Translations under genes and position numbers: made by a program
Origin: Nonomuraea sediminis
Lineage (GTDB): Bacteria > Actinomycetota > Actinomycetes > Streptosporangiales > Streptosporangiaceae
Assembly (NCBI RefSeq): GCF_018531495.1
Contig: NZ_JAHDTI010000002.1
Location: 992,001-1,056,000 of the forward strand
Direction: 5' to 3'
Length of the DNA: 64,000 nt
The notes under the pieces: model-generated
What the model was told of the DNA's origin: nothing
What the model saw: the letters and a program-made list of their open reading frames with translations, nothing else
The model's database searches: none
In this document: positions 26,163 through 33,213 of the stretch, piece by piece
How the letters are laid out: each line of letters starts with the position of its first letter
Numbering within the stretch: the first letter of the stretch is position 1

Positions 26163-26486
26163 ATGACGGTTCCCGAGATCGAAGTGAACGACGTCCCCGC
26201 CGACGGCTACCTGCTCGACGTGCGCGAGCGGGAGGAGTGGGTGGCGGGCCACGCGCCTGAGGCCGTGCACATCCCGATGTCCGAGATCCAGGGCAGGGTG
26301 GACGAGGTTCCCGCCGACCGCACCGTCTACGTGGTGTGCCGCGTGGGCGGCCGCTCGTTCCAGGTCGCGGCGTGGCTGACCCAGCTCGGGCGCGAGGCGG
26401 TCAACGTGGACGGCGGCATGCAGTCCTGGGAGGCCTCGGGCAAGCAGATGGTCAGCGAGTCAGGACAGCCGCCCTTCGTGGCCTAG
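26163..26486 (+). CDS. single-domain rhodanese-like sulfurtransferase
   Basis: 107 residues, one rhodanese domain: YLLDVREREEWVAGHAPEAVHIPMSE and an active-site loop CRVGGRS with the catalytic cysteine, preceded by VYVV. It carries persulphide sulphur between thiols in the cytoplasm. The short gap from the glycosylase gene suggests co-transcription. Its stop overlaps the convergent response regulator by 4 bases. Confidence 0.92.
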   Translation: MTVPEIEVNDVPADGYLLDVREREEWVAGHAPEAVHIPMSEIQGRVDEVPADRTVYVVCRVGGRSFQVAAWLTQLGREAVNVDGGMQSWEASGKQMVSESGQPPFVA

Positions 26487-27145
26487 CCCTCGCCGGGCGT
26501 GACCAGGCCGCTCTCGTAGGCGGCGATCACCAGCTGCGACCTGTCACGCGCGCGCAGCTTGGTCAGCAGCCTGCTCACGTACGTCCTGGCCGTGGCGGGA
26601 CTGATGAACAGGCTGCGGCCGATCTCGTCGTTGGACTCACCCAGGCCGACCTGGCGCAGCACCTCCCGCTCGCGCTCGGTCAGCCCGGCCAGCAGGTCGC
26701 CGCGGCGGGACGCGCGCGGCCTGCTCGCCACCCAGCCCATCACGCGGCGGGTGATCGCGGGGGACAGCAGCGCCTCGCCGCCCGCGACCACGTGGACCGC
26801 CCTGCGCAGCTCCTCCGACGGCATGTCCTTGAGCAGGAACCCGGCCGCCCCGCAGCGGATCGCCTCCACCACGTTCTCGTCGTCGTCGAACGTGGTCAGC
26901 ACCACGATGTGGACCCCGCCGAGCGCGGGGTCGGCCACGATCCGCCTGGTGGCCTCGAGCCCGTCCACCTCGGGCATGCGGATGTCCATCAGCACCACGT
27001 CAGGCCGGTGCTCGGCGGCCGCCCGTACGGCCTGGCGGCCGTCGCCCGCCTCGCCCACCACGCGGATGCCCGGGTCGCGCTCCAGCAGCGCGCGCAGCCC
27101 CGACCTGATCAGCTCCTGGTCGTCGGCGATCAGCACCGAGATCAT
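26483..27145 (-). CDS. NarL/LuxR-family response regulator
   Basis: 220 residues. Receiver domain with phosphoacceptor D54 (VVLMDIRMP) and switch residues (VLTTFDDD; LLKDMP); C-terminal LuxR helix-turn-helix LTEREREVLRQVGLGESNDEIG...ATARTYVSRLLTKL. The start ATG overlaps the kinase stop (ATGA), marking the cognate pair. The likely targets are its own operon and the divergent membrane-protein gene at 28338, with the palindrome at 28264 as candidate site. Confidence 0.94.
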   Translation of the reverse strand: MISVLIADDQELIRSGLRALLERDPGIRVVGEAGDGRQAVRAAAEHRPDVVLMDIRMPEVDGLEATRRIVADPALGGVHIVVLTTFDDDENVVEAIRCGAAGFLLKDMPSEELRRAVHVVAGGEALLSPAITRRVMGWVASRPRASRRGDLLAGLTEREREVLRQVGLGESNDEIGRSLFISPATARTYVSRLLTKLRARDRSQLVIAAYESGLVTPGEG

Positions 27146-28245
27146 GAGACGTCCCCCAGCGGCAGCGTGGCCCGCACCTCGAACCCGCCCGCTCGGCGCG
27201 GCCCGGCCAGCACCTCGCCCTCGACCAGCCCCGCACGCTCCTTCATGCCTCGGATGCCCGCCCCCTCCGGTCCCGGTGGACCGGCTGTTCCGTCGTCGAC
27301 GACGGTCACCTCCAGCCGGTCGGTGTGTCGTCGTACGGTGACCCAGATGCCCGTGGCCCGCGAATGCTTGATCACGTTGGTGACCGCCTCCTGGACGATG
27401 CGGAACGCGGTGGCGTCCACCGCGACCGGCAGGTCGTCCGCCTCGACCTGCGCCTCGGCGGTCAGGCCGCTGGCTCTGGCGTCGTCGAGCAGCGCGTCGA
27501 GCCGTGCCACGGACTGGACGTCCCGCTCCGGGCCGCCGGTGTCGCGCAGCAGCCGGACCGTGGCCCGCAACTCGCGCATCGCCCGGGTGGCCGCCTGCTT
27601 GATGCGCACCAGCGACGCGCCGGTCTCCTCGTTGCCCGGTGCGAGCGCCTCGCGGGCCACGTCGGCGTGCAGCGAGATGATCGCGATGCTGTGGCCCACG
27701 GCGTCGTGCAGGTCCCGCGCCAGCCGTACGCGCTCCTCGCGGACGCGGCGCTCGGCCTCGCGCTCGCGCTCGAGCCGCGCGGTGCGCACCCGCTCGCCGA
27801 GCAGCACGGCCGCCGCCATGAGCGCGACTGTGGAGATGAGCTCGTAGCCCAGCAGGTAGCGTGCCGACTCGCCCTGGCGGAGGCGGAAGTAGGTGGAGAC
27901 CAGGACGAGGATCACGCCCGTCACCACGCAGGCCCACACCCGGCCCGCTTCGGCGGCCGAGTACAGCGCCGCCACCACCGGCACCGCCAGCCCGATCGCC
28001 GGGTAGCCCAGCCCGTAGTAGGTGAACAGCGCCAGTGCCGTGGCCGTCAGCACCGCGCGGGGGAAGCGCCTGCGGGCCAGCATGAGCGCGCCGAACCCCA
28101 GCGCGAAGCCGTACGCCACCAGATCGGGCCGCTGCTTCCCGCCCTGGTCGGAGGCCATCACCAGGGCGAGCACGAGCGCGACCGCCACGCCGAGCAGGGC
28201 GTCGATGACCACGGCCGGGACGTGGCCGTTCGGCCGTGTCTCCAT
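27142..28245 (-). CDS. NarL-type sensor histidine kinase
   Basis: 367 residues. Five or six N-terminal membrane helices (about 12-150) with little extracytoplasmic sequence, a coiled segment rich in Arg/Glu, the HisKA_3 phosphoacceptor box RVRLARDLHDAVGHSIAII and an HATPase with IVQEAVTNVIKHSRA and VVDDGTAG...GAGIRGMKERAG. Such intramembrane sensors often respond to envelope stress or membrane-active compounds. Divergent from a small membrane protein which may be its output or accessory. Confidence 0.93.
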   Translation of the reverse strand: METRPNGHVPAVVIDALLGVAVALVLALVMASDQGGKQRPDLVAYGFALGFGALMLARRRFPRAVLTATALALFTYYGLGYPAIGLAVPVVAALYSAAEAGRVWACVVTGVILVLVSTYFRLRQGESARYLLGYELISTVALMAAAVLLGERVRTARLEREREAERRVREERVRLARDLHDAVGHSIAIISLHADVAREALAPGNEETGASLVRIKQAATRAMRELRATVRLLRDTGGPERDVQSVARLDALLDDARASGLTAEAQVEADDLPVAVDATAFRIVQEAVTNVIKHSRATGIWVTVRRHTDRLEVTVVDDGTAGPPGPEGAGIRGMKERAGLVEGEVLAGPRRAGGFEVRATLPLGDVS

Positions 28246-28263
28246 GCGAACAGCTTAGAGAAG

Positions 28264-28278
28264 CGTCGAGTCTCGACG
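28264..28278. promoter_or_regulatory. perfect 15-bp inverted repeat, candidate operator
   Basis: CGTCGAG-T-CTCGACG, 7-bp arms, in the 92-bp divergent region between the kinase and the 28338 gene, 19 bases from the kinase start. A NarL-type dimer would bind such a dyad; not proven. Confidence 0.5.
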
Positions 28279-28337
28279 TATCCCTCGTCGACACGCGGCG
28301 GATGCCGATCCATGTGATCGTTTCCTAGCGTGCAGGT

Positions 28338-28721
28338 ATGAAATCACCGCAGTGGTCACTGGTCATCGTTCTGGGGGCACTCGCTCTGATACGCCCCTTC
28401 CTCAGCATCGTGGGGATCATGGACGCGCTCGGCAAGCCCGCCGCCCCCATCGCCGTCACCATCGCGATCTCGCTGGCGTGGCTGCTCGTCGTCGTCCTGT
28501 TCAACGCGCGGCAGCCGCTGCTCACCCTGGTCGGCGCGGGTCTGGTGTACGGCGTGCTGGCCATCGTGCTGGGCGCCACGCTCGGCACGTTGACCGGGGA
28601 AGGCGGCATGTCGATCCTCAGGCCGCTCACCGTCGTGAGCATCCTGATCACCAATGCCATCTGGGGCGCCGTCGTCGGCCTCATGGCGTTCGGCATCCAG
28701 AAGGCCAGGGGCAGGGGGTAG
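28338..28721 (+). CDS. four-helix membrane protein of unknown function
   Basis: 127 residues with four predicted transmembrane helices (starting SLVIVLGALALIRPFLSIVG; then IAVTIAISLAWLLVVVLF; LLTLVGAGLVYGVLAIVLG; VVSILITNAIWGAVVGLM) and a short basic tail. I recognise no named family; similar small proteins are often driven by a neighbouring NarL-type two-component system, which is the divergent pair here. It is the last native gene before the integrated element. Confidence 0.75.
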   Translation: MKSPQWSLVIVLGALALIRPFLSIVGIMDALGKPAAPIAVTIAISLAWLLVVVLFNARQPLLTLVGAGLVYGVLAIVLGATLGTLTGEGGMSILRPLTVVSILITNAIWGAVVGLMAFGIQKARGRG

Positions 28722-28786
28722 TTGCCGGATGACGAATGGTGCATCATAGGGGCGCACGTTAGGACAAAACCGGCGTGCGATCACAG

Positions 28787-28861
28787 CTGAACCGCGGGAG
28801 CTTGGGGCAACCAGGCTGAGAGGGCAGATACCGCTGCTGCCGACCGCATGAACCTGTCCGG
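28787..28861 (+). repeat. left 75-bp repeat (attL-like): truncated TPP riboswitch copy
   Basis: Identical base for base to 31803-31877, offset 3016 bp. It contains the TPP aptamer parts CGGGAGC, CTGAGA, GACC and GAACCTG, but ends at TCCGG, so the 3' side (P5 strand and the GTAGGGA stretch) is missing and replaced by unrelated sequence. It cannot act as a complete riboswitch. The 49 bases before it also align with those before the right copy. Confidence 0.85.
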
Positions 28862-28943
28862 ATGGTGCCACTCTCCGGTGGTAGGTCGCTCCGGTGCAGG
28901 TCAAGGGCCACTCACGGTGGTGTGAATGGCCCCAGCGCTCCCC

Positions 28944-28966
28944 GTACAGCTACGAAGTACAGCAGT
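28944..28966 (+). repeat. left arm-type repeats
   Basis: GTACAGCTAC (28944-28953) and GTACAGCAGT (28957-28966), 13 bases apart, between the left att repeat and the integrase stop. The same motif with the same 13-base spacing occurs at the other end of the element. Confidence 0.65.
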
Positions 28967-28977
28967 AGCCGCCTGAA

Positions 28978-29605
28978 TCAGCCGTCCAAGGCACTCCCGA
29001 GCTTCCGCAGGGCCGCCCCGGTGGCCTCGTCAGTGGCGTCGGTGTAGACCTCCATCGTCATCTTGATGTTGCTGTGGCGAAGAACCCGCATGGCCACGCG
29101 AGGGTGGACGTCCAGGGCCGCGAGCAGAGTCGCGCACGTGCCGCGCGTGCCGTGAACGGTGATGCGACGCACCCCTGCCCGCATCACGCGGGCATCGAAC
29201 CGGCCGTTGAACTTCGTCGGGTCCAGGGGCTTGCCGACTGGTGAGGTGAAGGCCAGACCGGTGTCCTGCCAGGCGTCCCCGGCTTCCTGCCTGTCGAGTT
29301 CCTGCTGCCGTTTGCGCAGCCTGAGCGCGGTCAGGCAGATGCCAGGGAGGGGAAGTGGGGCCTCGGAATCCTCGGTCTTCACCGGCCGTCGGCGTAGCTG
29401 ATCGCGGATGCGTTGAAGCTGCTCGCCGACATACAGCTCTCCGGCGTCCAGGTCCACGTACTTCCAGTCGAGCCCGAGCACCTCACCCTTGCGCAGCCCG
29501 AGTACCAGGATGAGGACGTAGACCGCATACAGCGGGTCGGCCTCATCTCGCGCGTTCTCCAGGAAGCGGTGCCGAGTGGCTGCATACCGCGGTCGGCGAA
29601 CTCGT
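28978..29605 (-). pseudogene. tyrosine recombinase (phage-type integrase), 5' truncated
   Basis: The frame is open from about 29605 and encodes only the C-terminal catalytic part: LGLRKGEVLGLDW (first catalytic Arg), VHGTRGTCATLLAA (HxxR), LRHSNIKMTMEVYTD (His and tyrosine nucleophile). The active-site residues are all present. The core-binding and arm-binding N-terminal domains, about 170-200 residues, are missing; an in-frame stop precedes the open frame at 29606-29608 and no good start codon exists before the GTG at 29481. It lies 117 bp from the left repeat, where integrase genes normally sit. Confidence 0.85.
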
Positions 29606-29614
29606 CAAGACAGT

Positions 29615-29641
29615 CCATCGGCGGTTCCTTGCCGCCGATGG
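29615..29641. repeat. perfect 10-bp inverted repeat at the integrase break
   Basis: CCATCGGCGG and CCGCCGATGG around a 7-base loop. It sits just upstream (minus strand) of the point where the integrase frame is lost, and could mark the deletion or act as a terminator. Confidence 0.5.
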
Positions 29642-29760
29642 CAGGACCATCATGATTTCCGACATCTCATATCCCCGAGATCGCTACGACGCGTTCATGT
29701 TCGTTATGGCTCTTTGAGAAGAGACCTTCGCATTCCGCGTGGGGGGCTCGTTCGCTGTCC

Positions 29761-29857
29761 CCAGTGTCCCCGCTGTCCCCGTTCAGGTTCTGACTAGGGG
29801 AAACGCTCGGAATCTGTGGGGACACTGCCGGAGATATGGCCTCCCCCAGTGTCCCCG
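29761..29857. repeat. CAGTGTCCCC repeats (iteron-like)
   Basis: CCAGTGTCCCCG occurs directly at 29761-29772 and 29846-29857, with an inverted GGGGACACTG at 29818-29827 and a related GCTGTCCCCG next to the first copy. Clusters like this serve as replication iterons or repressor sites in actinomycete elements; function here is unproven. Confidence 0.4.
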
Positions 29858-30061
29858 GCAGGCATTGAACGCCTGAGGGCGCTTCTAACAAGACCATCCC
29901 CGGCGGGAAGCAGTTCGTCAGAACGAGCGAGAACGACCATCTACGGCCGTCTCAAGGCTCCGAGTCAAGCAGGAGAGGCGCTTCGCGCGTCTATCAGCGC
30001 TTCGCGCATGAGCTGAAACACTAGGGGGTAGCGGCGAGACGTGGCCCCCCGCTACCAGAGG

Positions 30062-30094
30062 AACGCCCTCCCGATCATCGATCCGGAGGGCGTT
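30062..30094 (+). terminator. terminator-like hairpin inside the element
   Basis: AACGCCCTCC and GGAGGGCGTT form a perfect 10-bp stem with a 13-base loop followed by TTCATGTCTATG. No gene clearly ends here now, in keeping with loss of an upstream gene. Confidence 0.65.
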
Positions 30095-30631
30095 TTCATG
30101 TCTATGTAACCAGAACGGTAACCACTGAGGCCCTAGGAAGCCGCTTGGCCGGCCGGATCGTCTCTTGCCCCGACCGGAGCCGAGCAGGTTTACACACAGT
30201 CCGGCGGCCCGTGCCGAGGGTGATCCTGTGATGGCTGCCGCCAGCCAGCGGCCAGCTACTGGCTGTTTGGTAGCCGACCATTTGCCAGCTGGCCGGACGG
30301 GTCATCAGCTGGGACGGACACCGGTGTTCGGAGTGTACGGAATCGTACGGGATTCTGGCTGCCACCCAGCGCCGCCCATAGGCTCGGCCGAGAAAAGAGC
30401 ATCCGTTCTCGTAGCGACAGCAGCTAGATATTCGAGCAAGAGAAAAGGCTCTATCAGGCCCCCCCAACGGGCTCGAAAGCAGAATGTGCGCAGCTTTCCT
30501 CCTGTCAGAACCCAGCACGGTTGAGCTTGAGCCGACCGCTTCGATGACAATGCACGCCGCGACTGTGGGCGCTTGCATCCCCTAGGCCGGACTGCACGCG
30601 AGATTCCCAACTCAAGAAAGGCCTGAAGAAA

Positions 30632-31204
30632 ATGCGAAGACTGCGAAACCACCTGACCAGCACAGCCGCGAAGCCGCGTCCAGACACAACCGACTACCAC
30701 AGCCTTACAGCCAAGACCGGAACAAGCCCACGCCGGCGGGGATGGCGCCGATTGATTCTGCTCGCCGCCTCGCTCCTCGTTGGAGCCTTCGGGATCACCG
30801 CTCCGGCACACGCATCATCAGGCTACACAATTGTGAGCTGGGGCGAGAAGACAAACGATTGTCTGGACGCGGGTGGTGGCTGGCTCAGCACCTGGCCCTG
30901 CAACGGCAACGCGAACCAGCGATTCACCTTTGCTTCGGTGGGAACGGCGGGACATTGGGGCTTCCAGGCCCGCTCCGACAACGGCCTGTGCATTGATGCC
31001 GGGACCAGTAGTGGCCTGGGATCATGCGACACCTCCCGCACTTCGCAGTGGTTTACCACCACTTCGTTGGGCAGCACCGAACATATGCATCCATATGCAT
31101 CGTCGAACCTCTGTTGGGATGCCGGCCACAGCCACCAATGGCTACTCATCCAGCCCTGCAACATTAACTACATTAACCAGCAATGGTACACCTCGAATAG
31201 GTAG
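30632..31204 (+). CDS. secreted ricin-type (beta-trefoil) lectin, element cargo
   Basis: 190 residues. After about 35 polar residues comes a signal segment (RRRGWRRLILLAASLLVGAF..., cleavage near PAHAS). The mature part is three repeats of the ricin-B pattern: CLDAGG...NQRF, CIDAGT...SQWF and CWDAGH...QQWY, each a Cys-x-Asp-Ala start and a Gln-x-aromatic end. That is one complete beta-trefoil, a carbohydrate binder, with no catalytic domain attached. GAAGAAA precedes the ATG, the only start in frame before the signal. Codon use is less GC-biased than in neighbouring genes. A hairpin terminator follows at once. Confidence 0.88.
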   Translation: MRRLRNHLTSTAAKPRPDTTDYHSLTAKTGTSPRRRGWRRLILLAASLLVGAFGITAPAHASSGYTIVSWGEKTNDCLDAGGGWLSTWPCNGNANQRFTFASVGTAGHWGFQARSDNGLCIDAGTSSGLGSCDTSRTSQWFTTTSLGSTEHMHPYASSNLCWDAGHSHQWLLIQPCNINYINQQWYTSNR

Positions 31205-31210
31205 CGGCCT

Positions 31211-31237
31211 GCGGGCTCCAGTCAAACTGGAGCCCGC
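31211..31237 (+). terminator. terminator hairpin after the lectin gene
   Basis: GCGGGCTCCA and TGGAGCCCGC, a perfect 10-bp stem with a 7-base loop GTCAAAC, 7 bases after the lectin stop. No U-run follows. Confidence 0.75.
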
Positions 31238-31356
31238 ACCGGCACAAACTTCGGGCCGGATCCGACGTCCGTTGCGGGCAGCTGGAATCGTCGTCTCGCG
31301 CAGTGGCGGCAAGCCCTGGCGGGAGAAACCAAATACCGGCGGTGAACGGCGTCGGT

Positions 31357-31389
31357 GAGCCGTGTGCTGGAGAACGGCATGCACGGTTC
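31357..31389 (+). ncRNA. group II intron domain V remnant
   Basis: GAGCCGTG pairs with CACGGTTC (one G-T), then TGC with GCA across a two-base TG bulge, then a short tip with loop GAGAA. That is the layout of group II intron domain V, with the catalytic AGC at positions 2-4 and the conserved two-base bulge. It is 33 bases, one short of the usual 34, at the tip. No maturase reading frame or 5' GTGYG boundary is visible nearby, so it is a 3' fragment. Confidence 0.6.
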
Positions 31390-31638
31390 GATGCGGCGGG
31401 AGCTGGAAACGGAACGATCGCGACCACGGTCACTGGGGGAAAGCACAGCTGACCGGAAAACCGGCGGAAGATGATCGCCAGCGCGCCAGCTCCCGACCCT
31501 ACCGCCAACGGCTGTTCCTGGGGTCCTTGACCCCGGTATCCAACAGCCGTGTGGGTCTACCACAAGGACTCCGGCTGGCAACCGGCCGCGTTGGACACGT
31601 GCGCCCAACGGTGTAAAGGGCCTGGTCAGGTGGCTGCC

Positions 31639-31684
31639 GTACAGCTGGAAAGTACAGCTACCGCCACGGATGTAGCTGTACTTT
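31639..31684. repeat. right arm-type repeats
   Basis: GTACAGCTGG (31639), GTACAGCTAC (31652, 13 bases on) and an inverted GTAGCTGTAC (31672). The last two also form a perfect 13-bp stem, AAAGTACAGCTAC with GTAGCTGTACTTT (31649-31684). They mirror the left-end repeats at 28944 and lie 119 bp from the right att repeat. Confidence 0.65.
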
Positions 31685-31802
31685 GGCGGACGTTGAAGGA
31701 CTCTCACCGCACGGCGGATCTCGGCACCCCAGGGTGGCCGAACGCGGGCGTATGGGGCATCATGGGGGCCGCGAGCTGGGGAAGCCCAGTTCTGGATATC
31801 AA

Positions 31803-31877
31803 CTGAACCGCGGGAGCTTGGGGCAACCAGGCTGAGAGGGCAGATACCGCTGCTGCCGACCGCATGAACCTGTCCGG
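31803..31877 (+). repeat. right 75-bp repeat (attR-like)
   Basis: Identical to 28787-28861. It supplies the 5' three quarters of the TPP aptamer whose 3' part (from 31878) is native sequence. Fourteen of sixteen bases at 31754-31769 match 28738-28753, at the same -49 position, so the element brought a diverged upstream region as well. Confidence 0.85.
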
Positions 31878-31897
31878 GTAATGCCGGCGTAGGGAGT
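31803..31897 (+). promoter_or_regulatory. TPP (thiamine pyrophosphate) riboswitch of the cytX-type gene
   Basis: Contains the THI-box landmarks in order: GCGGGAGC, CCAGGCTGAGAGG, GGGCAG...CTGCCGACC, ATGAACCTGTCCGGGTAATG and CCGGCGTAGGGAG. The last conserved stretch, AGGGAG at 31891-31896, is also the ribosome site 6 bases before the ATG at 31903, so TPP binding would hide it and block translation. The outer P1 helix is not obvious: the bases before the aptamer do not pair well with GTGTG after it, whereas CACA at 28782-28785, in the native left flank, would. Function after integration may therefore be altered. Confidence 0.88.
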
Positions 31898-31902
31898 GTG
31901 CG

Positions 31903-33213
31903 ATGACGGACGTCGTCGACGATGCGAAGCATGCCGAAGTTCCGCTGACCCTCGAGGGCGCTCCTCCGCCCAAGACGCTCGGCGTGCTCGACCAAGGAGC
32001 GCTCTGGGCCAACCTCGGCGTCAGCCTCCTGGGCTTCTCCGGAGCCCTGCTGCTCCTCGAACCGATCAAGGGCCTGCGGCTCTCGGTGCCCGCCGCGCTG
32101 GTGGCGGCGGTCGTCGGGAGCCTGATCGGCTCGGCCATGGTGGGCCTGTCCGCGATCCCCGGCACCCAGACGGGGCGGCCCGCGATGGTCCTGCTCCGCG
32201 GGCTGTTCGGGGCCAGGGTCTCCTACCTGCCCACCGTACTGAACATCGTGCAGATGCTCGGCTGGGGCGCCTTCGAGCTCTGGGTGATCGCCACCGCGGC
32301 CCAGGCGGTGTTCGGGGCCGTGCCGTACTGGCTGCTGGTGGTCGCGGCGGGGGTGCTCACGACCGGGCTGACGATCTTCCCGCTGGGGGCCGTCAGGCTG
32401 CTGCGGCGCTACGTGACGATCGGGGTGATCGTCTCGCTCGTCTGGTTCGCCGTGGCGTTCCTGCGGGAGGCGCCGCCGCAGAGCGGTGGATCGTGGACGG
32501 CGTTCGCGCCCGCGGTGGACTACGTGATCGCGCTGTCGGTGTCGTGGGTGCCGATGGCGGCCGACTTCGCCAGGCACTCGCGCTCCAGCGCGGCCGCCTT
32601 CACCGGCGTGGTCGGCGGTTACACGATCGCCCAGGTCGCCTGCCTGGGGCTGGGGATCTACGCGGTGGCGATGGGCGAGGGGTTCGCGCCGTTCATCGCG
32701 GCGCCGCTGGGAACGCTGTTCTTCTCGATCCTGATCCTGCGCGAGACCGACCAGTCCTTCGCCAACAACTACTCCACGACCATGTCGCTGCAGAACCTGA
32801 TGCCCCGGATCGACCGGCGGATCCTGTCCGCCACGATCGGCGTGGTCACCGTCGGGATCGCGCTGCTGGTGGACGTGAACTCCTACGGCGCCTTCCTCGG
32901 TGTGATCGGGGCCGTCTTCGTGCCGATGTTCGCCGTGCTGGCGATCGACTACTTCGTCCTCGGCGGCGCCAGGAACTGGGACACCTCCGAGGAGGCGCCC
33001 ACCCGCTGGTCGATGCTGATCCCCTGGGCGCTGGGGTTCGTCGCCTACTGGGTGACCACGTCCACGCCCACCGTCGAGGCCTGGGACGCCATCTGGCAGC
33101 CCATGCGCGATGCCATCAGGCAGCCGTGGATGAACGGCGCGCTGGGCGCGGCACTGGTGGCCTCGCTGGTGACGCTGGCTATCGGCCTGCCACGGCGCGG
33201 GCTTCGACGTTGA
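31903..33213 (+). CDS. cytX: purine-cytosine permease-like transporter, probable hydroxymethylpyrimidine importer CytX
   Basis: 436 residues with about 12 membrane helices and NCS1-family features: LGVLDQGALWANLGVSLLGFSG, an early GxxxG-rich helix, VDYVIALSVSWVPMAADFARHS and LAIDYFVLGG. A TPP riboswitch directly ahead marks it as the thiamine-linked CytX branch, which imports hydroxymethylpyrimidine. The last 35 bases overlap the convergent MGMT-like gene. The riboswitch was split and rebuilt by the adjacent element, so expression may depend on element-borne DNA. Confidence 0.88.
   Translation: MTDVVDDAKHAEVPLTLEGAPPPKTLGVLDQGALWANLGVSLLGFSGALLLLEPIKGLRLSVPAALVAAVVGSLIGSAMVGLSAIPGTQTGRPAMVLLRGLFGARVSYLPTVLNIVQMLGWGAFELWVIATAAQAVFGAVPYWLLVVAAGVLTTGLTIFPLGAVRLLRRYVTIGVIVSLVWFAVAFLREAPPQSGGSWTAFAPAVDYVIALSVSWVPMAADFARHSRSSAAAFTGVVGGYTIAQVACLGLGIYAVAMGEGFAPFIAAPLGTLFFSILILRETDQSFANNYSTTMSLQNLMPRIDRRILSATIGVVTVGIALLVDVNSYGAFLGVIGAVFVPMFAVLAIDYFVLGGARNWDTSEEAPTRWSMLIPWALGFVAYWVTTSTPTVEAWDAIWQPMRDAIRQPWMNGALGAALVASLVTLAIGLPRRGLRR

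Larger units (their letters stand above)
29606..30631. other. about 1 kb of the element without a supportable gene
   Basis: Short open frames exist on both strands but none has family features, consistent codon bias or a ribosome site. The stretch contains a perfect 10-bp hairpin (29615-29641), CAGTGTCCCC repeats (29761-29857) and a strong terminator-like hairpin (30062-30094). Another hairpin is GGTAGCGG...CCGCTACC (30028-30057). It is most simply decayed backbone of the element. Confidence 0.55.
28787..31877. mobile_element. decayed integrative element inserted in a TPP riboswitch
   Basis: Bounded by perfect 75-bp direct repeats. Next to the left repeat is a 5'-truncated tyrosine integrase; both ends carry matching GTACAGCtac repeats that look like integrase arm sites. 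Cargo: a secreted ricin-type lectin and a group II intron domain V remnant; about 1 kb has no gene. Base composition is visibly less GC-rich than the flanks. No replication, transfer or excisionase gene is seen, so it is probably a remnant of a larger actinomycete integrative element. Deleting one repeat plus the insert would restore a single riboswitch ahead of the cytX-type gene. Confidence 0.75.

Noticed and set aside
30165..30524. 119-codon open frame inside the element, plus a 158-codon frame on the other strand
   Set aside because: Neither has family features, a ribosome site or the codon bias of the region; both overlap each other and look like chance frames in decayed DNA.
31549..31806. 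85-codon frame running into the right att repeat
   Set aside because: It spans the arm-type repeats and the start of the riboswitch, has no ribosome site and no recognisable domain.
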